From Chitinophagales bacterium (GTDB lineage Bacteria; Bacteroidota; Bacteroidia; Chitinophagales; UBA10324), in NCBI GenBank assembly GCA_019694975.1, contig JAIBAY010000007.1:137720-201719 (forward strand): DNA of 64,000 nt, read 5' to 3'. The notes beneath the pieces were generated by a model. The model had not been told where the DNA came from and did not search any database. It saw only the letters and a list, made by a program, of their open reading frames with translations. Position numbers and translations under genes: made by a program. Below, piece by piece: positions 26,645-34,500 of this stretch. The number at the start of each line of letters is the position of its first letter. The first letter of the stretch is position 1.

Positions 26645-26887
26645 ATGAGCACAGAATCAAATGCAGAAAATTATGAAAGCAAGTTTGCCTATGAACTGGC
26701 TAACGTATTAAATGATCATCAGTCCATCCAAGTCTATGTAAAATTTACTCAAAAATACAAGGAAGAGTTTTTACGGAAGATTCTACTTCGGGTAATGTCG
26801 ATACCGGATAACAAGATAAAGCGGACTCGGGGTGCCTTATTCACCTATCTTGTCAATCAACATGGCTTCGACCATTCTCGGAATTAG
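26645..26887 (+). CDS. 80-aa helical protein coupled to the RuvC-like gene
   Basis: An 80-aa protein with a good ATG start; no family recognised. Predicted helical (FAYELANVLNDHQSIQVYVKFTQKYKEEFLRKILLRVM) with a basic C-terminal half. Its 3' end overlaps the start of the RuvC-like gene by 26 bp, so the two are translated as a pair, suggesting joint function (for example, a DNA-binding partner). Confidence 0.6.
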   Translation: MSTESNAENYESKFAYELANVLNDHQSIQVYVKFTQKYKEEFLRKILLRVMSIPDNKIKRTRGALFTYLVNQHGFDHSRN

Positions 26888-27341
26888 CCCTGGAACGCGT
26901 ATAATGGGCCTTGGAGTGATTCAAAATGGTGAACTGGTGGAATGGCAGGTGAAGACCTTTAAAGGTTCCTGGTCGAAAGAAAAGCTGCGTCTCATTATAG
27001 ACAATATTCAAAGTATTAGTGATCATTTCAAAGTATCTGTCATAGCGTTAAAAGTCGTATCTCCACTTCGCACTTCGAAGAATTTATTGAATTTGACTAA
27101 AGGAATTATGGAAACAGCAGAGAAGAATAAAATCCGTCTTTCCAGGTTCACCGGTCAAGATCTAAAACTCAGGGCAGAACCTGCGGAAAAACATTCTAGC
27201 AGTGATTTGATGGAATTTGTATTAGACAAATATCCGGTACTGAAACGGGAATATTTAAAGGAAAGAAACAACCTGAATCCGTACTACTTCAAAATGTTTG
27301 AAGCGATTGCTGCGGCTCTGATTGCAGAAAGAACACGATAA
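26862..27341 (+). CDS. RuvC-like protein lacking catalytic residues
   Basis: A 159-aa protein started at the ATG at 26862. The N-terminus ILGISPGTRIMGLGVI is the RuvC signature I-L-G-I-D-P-G-x-R-x-x-G-x-G-V, with the first catalytic Asp replaced by Ser. The second block reads VIALKVVSPLRTSKNLLNLTKG, where RuvC has Glu (AIExVF) but this has Lys. The C-terminal helix (FKMFEAIAAAL) lacks the paired Asp residues of RuvC (DAxDALAVA). The Holliday-junction resolvase fold seems kept, but metal-dependent cleavage should be lost. It may bind branched DNA for the element. Confidence 0.75.
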   Translation: MASTILGISPGTRIMGLGVIQNGELVEWQVKTFKGSWSKEKLRLIIDNIQSISDHFKVSVIALKVVSPLRTSKNLLNLTKGIMETAEKNKIRLSRFTGQDLKLRAEPAEKHSSSDLMEFVLDKYPVLKREYLKERNNLNPYYFKMFEAIAAALIAERTR

Positions 27342-27351
27342 CTTATTTTTT

Positions 27352-27369
27352 TTGCCATAAGTGGCAAAT
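27352..27369 (+). promoter_or_regulatory. Half copy of the element motif (palindrome only)
   Basis: TTGCCATAAGTGGCAAAT matches the first 18 positions of the shared motif and is itself a near-perfect palindrome (TTGCCA / TGGCAA), but the CTCCCTCC tract is absent. It lies 73 bp upstream of the methyltransferase-like gene. Confidence 0.5.
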
Positions 27370-27442
27370 TTAGTAAGGGTATTCAACAGAAAAAATTTCA
27401 TGGGATCATGATAAAATTTTCATAAAGAAAAAACTGCTCTTT

Positions 27443-28165
27443 ATGAAAACAAAACAAACCTTCGAATCTCTCATGGATGAGTTTCAGGATCATTTTGATC
27501 TGCTCACTGTCTTTGATGATTTTTTAACTATCGCTATTGCACTCTGTGGAAGAAATCCACACACCGGGCGCTCATTTGATGAAACCCTATATCTATGTGT
27601 GATGGATAAGTACAAACATCATGACCTCCGATCTAACTTTCCTAAAATGCTTTCTACTCTTACCTTACAAGTGACTCAACGGATTGAAAGCAAGCAAGGA
27701 TGCGATATTCTGGGAGAGTATTATGAATCCAGATTGGCAAAGGAGAAACCATCTGAACTTTTTATTCCTTATCCAATTTCCAGATTCATGGCACGCAGTG
27801 CCATTAGAGATGCAGAAAAAGTGTTTCCTAAAACACGCTTTCAGATGCTTGATCCTGAATGTGGAAGTGGACGCATGTTACTTTCGATGGCTTTCGAAAG
27901 TCAAAAGAAGCATCACTACTTCGGCATTGACAGCAATCTCACATTTGTAAAAATGACGGTACTCAGTTTGTTTTTAAGCGGGGTTGTGAGTGCTGAAATC
28001 ATGTGCGCAGATGCCGATATTCCACATGACTTTAAGGGCAGTTACAAAATCAGTCTATGGCCGTACGGAATATTTCGACAAGAGGTTAAAGAGAAATCAC
28101 AATTGTGGCGGGTAGCAAATAGTACTGTTGTGCCTACTGAGATTAATAAGGTGTATCAAAATTGA
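27443..28165 (+). CDS. Degenerate N6-adenine methyltransferase-like protein
   Basis: A 240-aa protein. Residues ~100-200 form the start of a Rossmann methyltransferase: FIPYPISRFMARSAI, then motif I as LDPECGSGRMLLSMA (D-P-x-C-G-S-G, AdoMet-binding) and YFGIDSNLTFVKM. Where gamma-class adenine methyltransferases have the catalytic NPPY/F, this reads ISLWPYGIF. The chain ends soon after, so target recognition and catalytic motifs seem missing. It may be a pseudo-enzyme that binds AdoMet, or a regulator. Similar truncated methyltransferases occur in Bacteroidota conjugative elements next to ArdC genes. Confidence 0.7.
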   Translation: MKTKQTFESLMDEFQDHFDLLTVFDDFLTIAIALCGRNPHTGRSFDETLYLCVMDKYKHHDLRSNFPKMLSTLTLQVTQRIESKQGCDILGEYYESRLAKEKPSELFIPYPISRFMARSAIRDAEKVFPKTRFQMLDPECGSGRMLLSMAFESQKKHHYFGIDSNLTFVKMTVLSLFLSGVVSAEIMCADADIPHDFKGSYKISLWPYGIFRQEVKEKSQLWRVANSTVVPTEINKVYQN

Positions 28166-28246
28166 GTTTTCAATTTCCGAAGAATTTTAAAGCAATCGTC
28201 AACAACTGAGATTGCTTTTTTCTTTTTCAAATACCTCAACGAATAG

Positions 28247-28274
28247 TTTCCATATCTGGCAAATTCTCCCTCCT
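28247..28274 (+). promoter_or_regulatory. Element promoter motif, copy 5
   Basis: TTTCCA, 12 nt (TATCTGGCAAAT), then TCTCCCTCCT, with a TACTCTTTG -7-like element at 28297-28305, 22 nt from its end. It is 66 bp upstream of the ArdC-like gene. Confidence 0.6.
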
Positions 28275-28340
28275 TACTTATCGGGCTCTGAATCGATACT
28301 CTTTGAGTAGAACATTCTTTCACAATTAAATCTTTTACTC

Positions 28341-29243
28341 ATGAACAACACAACCACAGAAAAGCGGGATGTGTACACCATTGTAACCGACCGCATCATT
28401 GAACTACTTAAACAAGGCACCATCCCCTGGAAGAAACCATGGGCAGAAGCCGGCATCCCACAAAATCTTATTTCCCGCAGAGTGTATCGCGGCCTCAATG
28501 TCATGCTCTTAGCATCACTCGGGTATGAACAGAACTATTTTCTCACCTACTCCCAAATCAAAGAATTAGGAGCATCGGTTAAGAAGGATGAAAAGTCCTA
28601 TCCAGTAGTCTATTGGAATTGGGTAGAACCAAAGCAAGAAGAGGGAGAAATATTGAACAGTAAGAAGTACCCATTTCTCCGGTATTACAACGTTTATAAC
28701 GTTGCTCAATGCACCGGGATTCCGCCTGAAAAAATTCCTGTAGTAACTCGGCAAGCATATCCGATTCAGGCCTGCGAACATATTATCGAGAATATGCCAT
28801 CAAAGCCGAAAATAACCCAGAAAGAGGCTAAGGCATATTACAATCCGCTTCTGGACTTCATTAACATGCCCAAGATGGGCACATTCTCAAGTAATGAAAG
28901 TTACTATGCTACACTCTTTCATGAACTGGTCCATAGCACAGGTCACTTAACAAGACTTAATCGCAAAGGGCTGTTGGAGATGACTGAGTTTGGTTCACCA
29001 CCATATTCATTTGAAGAGTTGGTGGCTGAAATAGGTGCCTGCTATCTGGAATCGCTGACCGGAATTGCTGAGAAGCAAATCGATAACAATGTTGCTTACA
29101 TCAGTGGGTGGTTAGACAAACTGGAAAATGATGATCACTTCATTGTACTTGCCAGTTCTCAAGCGCAAAAGGCAGTGGATTATATTCTTGGGCAACAGTT
29201 TGAAGTGAAAGAAGAAATGGCCGAGCAAAATGGTGTGGAGTAA
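28341..29243 (+). CDS. ArdC-like antirestriction protein (ssDNA-binding domain plus zincin-like peptidase)
   Basis: A 300-aa protein. The N-terminal ~125 residues match the ArdC/DUF1738 ssDNA-binding domain (IIELLKQGTIPWKKPWAEAGIPQNLISRRVYRGLN in outline). The C-terminal half contains the zincin motif HELVHSTGH (about residues 194-202) and FEELVAEIGACYL. ArdC proteins protect incoming single-stranded plasmid DNA and are carried by conjugative elements. It is the last gene of the motif-controlled group and is followed by a terminator at 29264-29290. Confidence 0.88.
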   Translation: MNNTTTEKRDVYTIVTDRIIELLKQGTIPWKKPWAEAGIPQNLISRRVYRGLNVMLLASLGYEQNYFLTYSQIKELGASVKKDEKSYPVVYWNWVEPKQEEGEILNSKKYPFLRYYNVYNVAQCTGIPPEKIPVVTRQAYPIQACEHIIENMPSKPKITQKEAKAYYNPLLDFINMPKMGTFSSNESYYATLFHELVHSTGHLTRLNRKGLLEMTEFGSPPYSFEELVAEIGACYLESLTGIAEKQIDNNVAYISGWLDKLENDDHFIVLASSQAQKAVDYILGQQFEVKEEMAEQNGVE

Positions 29244-29263
29244 AGTAGTGTATTTATGATATC

Positions 29264-29290
29264 AAAGCCCCGATTTTTATCTGGGGCTTT
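29264..29290 (+). terminator. Intrinsic terminator after ArdC-like gene
   Basis: AAAGCCCC / GGGGCTTT stem with an 11-nt loop, partly T-rich downstream. It lies 20 bp after the ArdC-like stop codon. Confidence 0.75.
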
Positions 29291-29437
29291 ACTTTATTTG
29301 CATCAAATAACTATGTGCTAAGCATTTTCTAAGTATATACTGAAACTTCCTAGTTTTTATGCGACTGCTACAAGCTGATCAATACTATATTCTTATTACA
29401 GGAAGACATACCTTTGGAGCAAACAAACACCATTTGG

Positions 29438-29884
29438 ATGATCACGCTAAATCAAATTGTAAGTAGTAATCTTGAAATACTGAGAGAGCAAGAAGTATCT
29501 CTATTAAAATCTCTCGACTTTATACGTAAAGCACGAAAACTTTTTGAATCTGAAAGTGAAACGCAGGTAAGTGGGAGAGCAGGAAGGAACCAAAGCACTC
29601 TCAACAAGAAAATTACGAGTAAAAGAGAGAAACAATCACCTGCAAAATCAAAGGGTAAAATTGTCAAGCAAACCAGAACAAACCGCTTGGAATCTATTAT
29701 TGCTGTTTTGAAAAACAAGAAGGAACCTATAAGTTCTGGTGAATTATTGGAAGAACTATTCAAACAACAGACAGCTACGAAGGACAAAAAATATTTTGGG
29801 ACTTTAATTTATCCGGTACTCACTAAAGCATGCAGAAGCGGTAAACTTAAATTGAAGGGAGGTAAGATTCATTTGATATCTTAG
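29438..29884 (+). CDS. 148-aa protein with probable C-terminal winged helix
   Basis: Start chosen at the ATG at 29438; a TTG at 29414 would add 8 residues. The N-terminal half is a coiled-coil-like helix (LEILREQEVSLLKSLDFI), followed by a basic, low-complexity linker (KKITSKREKQSPAKSKGKIVK). The C-terminal ~55 residues (RLESIIAVLKNKKEPISSGELLEELF ... LKLKGGKIHLIS) have the helix-helix-wing pattern of winged-helix DNA-binding domains. Probably a DNA-binding accessory of the element. Confidence 0.6.
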   Translation: MITLNQIVSSNLEILREQEVSLLKSLDFIRKARKLFESESETQVSGRAGRNQSTLNKKITSKREKQSPAKSKGKIVKQTRTNRLESIIAVLKNKKEPISSGELLEELFKQQTATKDKKYFGTLIYPVLTKACRSGKLKLKGGKIHLIS

Positions 29885-29938
29885 AAATATCATTCGAGAT
29901 ATTATAATCTGTCCAAAGAAGATTAAATCATTGAAAGG

Positions 29939-30106
29939 CTTAAATCCTTTGTAAGCCGCAATAAAGCTTGAGCATAAGCTTTCTGTCAAGGTTTTTTGAA
30001 GAAATATTTTTGCGCTTTTACTGGCAACAAGAAAATATTTCTTCAAAAATTCACTTTAACCTTGACAGTGCAAGCGATGCTTACATTCGCGGAAAAAGGA
30101 TTTAAG
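29939..30106. repeat. Long imperfect inverted repeat (~168 bp)
   Basis: Three matched blocks pair symmetrically: CTTAAATCCTTT (29939-29950) with 30095-30106, CTGTCAAGG (29983-29991) with 30060-30068, and an 18-bp T-rich block (29992-30010) with 30032-30049. The central loop is ~21 nt. It could form a long cruciform or RNA hairpin. It lies in a non-coding gap between the mobile-element genes and the metal-efflux operon, so it may be a MITE-like insertion, a recombination site or a processed RNA. Confidence 0.7.
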
Positions 30107-30119
30107 TCAAAGCGGTAGG

Positions 30120-30537
30120 CATTAGAAATTAAAACTATTGCTTGGTCCAAGTTCGGTCCAATGCATGCCACCATAATAGCTATATTCAACATTAATGTTC
30201 TTTCCATCCTCGCTTAAGCTTCCGGAACTCTCGTAGGATACAAATTGACCAGATACTTGAAGAGGAACTGAAGATTAACCTTCATCTGCTACGGCTTTAT
30301 TGATCAGGGCGATTCTATCGTCCGGTTCGAAAGTGATAAATTCTTGAGCCAGGTAAGGTTGCTTTCTGAATTTCATTAAATGAGCTCGAGAATTAAAAAT
30401 CACCTTAACTGTCTTGAAATGATGAAACGTTCTCCAATAGCTAACTGCTTTCCGCTTCGATGACCATTTCTGCTAACCGAAACGGACACGCTCCGAAAGT
30501 CGACGAAGCCGTTTGGCTATCGCTTCTGTAAAATAAA
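30120..30537. other. Degenerate intergenic stretch with a coding-like relic
   Basis: No intact gene. On the minus strand (30275-30472) a 65-codon frame without ATG reads QKWSSKRKAVSYWRTFHHF... and ends in KAVADEG. The same frame continues upstream through one in-frame TAG as EAIAKRLRRLSERVRFG. This looks like the decayed 3' part of a gene. I could not identify the parent family. Confidence 0.4.
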
Positions 30538-30645
30538 ATGAGAGGCAACCCAACTGCACAAAAAGCCAACCCTTCATCACCTCACATTTATTTTACCCCA
30601 CCGTCCAAATACCGCTTCGTAGAAACTTTTTTCTATATTCGCACA

Positions 30646-30969
30646 GTGAACAAGGCAAAAAAAATATTTTCATTCCTGTTAGCACTTCATGTGCTCTTTC
30701 TGACTTCATTCACCTGTCTTGAAAATTACGACACCTTTTCTCCAACCGCTGCAACCACTATTTCTGTTGCCCATGACTGCAATCAAGAGGGAAATAATAT
30801 TTGCGACCCCTTTTGCCAATGCAGTTGTTGCCCTGGTTTCGTAGTGATGCCATTCTGCAAGTTTCTTTCGACTCAATACATTTCATCCGGCAAGCAGTTT
30901 ATACTTTACTCCGCTAATTTTTCCTCTGCCTTTTTTGGCAGCCACTGGCAGCCACCCAAAATCAGTTAA
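30646..30969 (+). CDS. Small Cys-rich exported protein (DUF6660-like) heading the metal-efflux region
   Basis: About 107 aa from the GTG at 30646. The longer frame from 30538 would place a promoter-like TATATTCG inside the coding region. The N-terminus is a signal/TM helix (VNKAKKIFSFLLALHVLFLTSFTC), followed by HDCNQEGNNICDPFCQCSCCPGF and an aromatic C-terminal half ending in QPPKIS. Layout and Cys/His content resemble the two proteins at 8245 and 17114. Such genes often stand first in CusA/CzcA operons of Bacteroidota. Confidence 0.65.
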   Translation: MNKAKKIFSFLLALHVLFLTSFTCLENYDTFSPTAATTISVAHDCNQEGNNICDPFCQCSCCPGFVVMPFCKFLSTQYISSGKQFILYSANFSSAFFGSHWQPPKIS

Positions 30970-31242
30970 TGTTTGGTAAGTGCGCAATATTGCGCACTGA
31001 ATTTTCTTTTATGCTGTCTGCATAAAAGAGAGTTCCCACGTTAACTCGTTTAATAAAAAGTTCCTGCTAAAACAAAAAAAAAGAAAAAGCCAATTAAAAT
31101 CACTTGGCTGCTGATAGTCAAATACACTATTATCGGTTTGATATGTGTCATTGTGATAATCGGAATTATAGCAAAAATCAGCCACTACTTTAAAATTCAT
31201 TTATAACAATTCAATTCACAAATAATTAAAATAGAAAACAAA

Positions 31243-31461
31243 ATGAAAAAATTAATCTTCTCTTTCATTGCATTGTCAATGATAACTGTTGCATGTAACA
31301 ACAAGCCGGACACCACCATGTGTAAAGAGCACGACAAGAATTGCCCGGTATCAGAAAATTGCCCTGAACATCCTGAGTGCGAAGCGCACGAAAATTGCGA
31401 AAATGGTAAAGCCTGTTCTCATGAGGCATGTATGGCTCACGATAAAGAAAAAGCATCATAG
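31243..31461 (+). CDS. Cys/His/Glu-rich metal-binding lipoprotein
   Basis: A 72-aa lipoprotein (lipobox TVAC, Cys18). The mature part is almost entirely ligand residues: MCKEHDKNC, NCPEHPECEAHENC and CSHEACMAH, i.e. 9 Cys and 6 His in ~50 residues. The same C-x-E-H-P-x-C-x-A-H-E-x-C repeat recurs inside the CusB-like adaptor at ~36955-37105. It is probably a periplasmic metal buffer or chaperone passing ions to the pump. The CusA gene follows 78 bp downstream. Confidence 0.8.
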   Translation: MKKLIFSFIALSMITVACNNKPDTTMCKEHDKNCPVSENCPEHPECEAHENCENGKACSHEACMAHDKEKAS

Positions 31462-31539
31462 TAATCCTCACATTTACTAAAGGTGTTACCTGCATTTAAA
31501 ATGTACATGAAAAACTATGTCCTTTAATAAAAATAAAAT

Positions 31540-34500
31540 ATGCTTGACAAAATCATAAAATTCTCCATTTACAATAAAGGAGTAATCGGGTTCTTTACCG
31601 CCTTGCTCGTTATTGCGGGCATTTACTCAGCAACTCAATTGCCTATTGATGCCGTTCCCGACATAACAAATAACCAGGTGCAGGTAATGACACTTGCACC
31701 CACGCTTGGCGCACAGGAAGTGGAGCAATTCATTACCGTACCCATCGAACTGTCATTAGGAAACATTCCTCACGTTATTGAAAAACGCTCAATATCCCGT
31801 TCAGGTATTTCTGTAATTACTATCGTGTTCAAAGATGCTACTGATATATTCTGGGCGCGGCAGCAGATTTCAGAACGATTAAAGGAAGCCGAGGAACAAA
31901 TTCCCAAAGGCATGGCAACACCCATGCTTGCGCCTATAACAACAGGGCTTGGAGAAATTTATCATTATGTGATTCATGCAAAACCCGGCTTTGAAAATAA
32001 ATACAGCGCTACCGACCTGCGTACAATGCAGGACTGGATTGTAAAACGCCAGCTTTCAGGCACAGAAGGTCTTGCAGAAGTGAGCGGTTGGGGAGGTTTT
32101 GTAAAAACGTATGAGATAGCCATTGACAATGATAAAATAAATGCGCTCAACATAACCATTCCCGAAATATATCATGCGCTTGAAGTCAACAATGAAAACA
32201 CAGGCGGTTCTTATATTGAGCAATACGGCAATGCATATTTTATCCGCGGATTGGGCTTGGTAAAATCATTGGAGGACATTGAAAAAATTGTTGTTAAAAC
32301 TGTAAATGATGTTCCTCTTTTGATTCGTGACATAGCTATTGTACAGTTTGGCGCTACAACCCGGATGGGAGCCATAACCCGCAATGGCGAAGGTGAAGCG
32401 GTTGCCGGAGTTACGCTTATGCTCAAAGGTGAAAATTTCAGTAAAGTGATTAGTCACGTAAAAGAACGGATGGTGCAGATTCAAAAATCCCTGCCCGAAG
32501 GAGTAATAATTGAGCCTTTCATTGACCGCACAGAATTAGTTGGAAGAGCGATGGGCACAGTTGAAAAAAATCTTATTGAAGGGGCACTGATTGTAATATT
32601 TATTCTTGTGCTTTTACTTGGAAATTTAAGAGCAGGTTTATTAGTGGCATCAGTAATTCCTTTGTCCATGCTCTTTGCCATTTCAATGATGAAGCTTTTT
32701 GGGGTATCTGGTAACCTTATGAGTTTAGGTGCAATTGATTTCGGGTTGATAGTGGATGGAGCCGTAATAATTGTAGAAAGTGTTGTGCATCGTTTGCATA
32801 CTTCACGGCAAGCAGGGAAAGATATAATTACCCAAAAAGAAATGAACGAAACCGTATTTCATTCTGCATCCGGCATGATGAACAGCGCCACATTCGGTCA
32901 AATAATTATCATCATTGTTTATCTTCCTATTCTTACACTGGTTGGCATTGAAGGAAAAATGTTTCGCCCGATGGCAGAAACGGTTGCCTTTGCAATTATA
33001 GGGGCGCTGCTCCTTTCACTTACCTATGTTCCCATGATGGCATCGCTGGTATTAAGTAAAAGCAAAAAAGCAGAACACAAAAAAAACATCAGCGATAAAA
33101 TAATGGACTTTTTGCACCGCATATATGCGCCTTTGCTTGGTTTTGCAATGCGACAAAAAATTGCAGTAGTGATTGTTTCAGTCGCCTTATTTATTGCAAC
33201 CATTTTCACATTCACACGGTTAGGCGGTGAATTTATTCCCACCCTTGATGAAGGAGACCTTACCGTAGAAATAAGCATGATGCAGGGAGCTTCATTAACT
33301 CAGGTAGTAGAAACATTTGGTAAGGCTGAAAAAATTCTGAAAGCAAAATTTCCGGAAATAAAACAAATCGTTACACGAATCGGAAGCGCAGAAATTCCAA
33401 CCGATCCCATGCCAATCGAAAGAGGCGATATGATGGTTTCCATGAAGCCAAAAGAAGAATGGACAAGTGCTGAAACGCGGGAAGAAATGATGGAAAAAAT
33501 GGAAGAAGAATTATCTGTCCTTCCCGGAATCAATAAAGAAATTACGCAACCCATGCAAATGCGTTTTAATGAATTAATGACAGGAATAAGGCAGGACGTA
33601 GCGATTAAAATATTCGGTGATGATTTAGATACGCTTGTACAACGGGCAAATTTAATTGCACAATGGATAACGCCTGTGGAAGGTGTGAGCGAAGCCATTG
33701 TTGAAAAGGTAACGGGCTTACCGCAGATTGTTGTAGAGTACGACCGTGACAGGATAGCACAATATGGCTTAAATATAGAGGATATAAACATGATTCTGAA
33801 AACAGCATTTGCAGGGAACGTTGCCGGAGTTGTATTTGAAGGTGAAAAAAGATTTGACATGGTGGTTAGGTTACAGCAGGATTTGCGGAAGGATATATCG
33901 GACATTGAAAACCTGTATGTGCCTTTGCCAAATGGTAAAAAAATTCCATTAAACCAGGTTGCACATATTGAATATAAAACTGCACCGGGACAAATCTCAC
34001 ATGAAGATGCAAGACGAAGGATTTATGTCGGCTTCAATGTAAGAGGCAGAGATGTGGAAACTGTAGTGGAAGATATTCAAAAAATTCTATCAGAAAAATT
34101 AAAACTACCTGCCGGATATTATGTTACCTATGGAGGTCAGTTTCAAAATCTCAAAGAAGCTGAAAAACGATTGTCATTAGCCGTGCCTGCTGCATTGGCA
34201 CTTATTTTAGTTTTGCTTTATTTAACCTTTCGCTCTGTAAAGGAAATGTTAATCATATTTACTGCAGTACCGCTTTCTGCTATCGGTGGAGTATATGCAT
34301 TATGGTTGCGCGATATGCACTTCAGCATTTCCGCAGGAGTAGGTTTTATCGCCTTGTTTGGTGTAGCTGTATTAAATGGAATCGTATTAATTGCGTACTT
34401 CAATCAGTTGGAAAAGGAAGGAGTTACAGATATTTATGAGCGAGTAAAAAAAGGAACGCAGGTAAGGTTGCGACCCGTTATTATGACCGCAGCAGTTGCA

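Noticed and set aside
29939-30106. Integron attC site or retron RNA
   Set aside because: No R'/R'' core sites (RYYYAAC/GTTRRRY) at the ends, no integron integrase, and no reverse transcriptase in the window.
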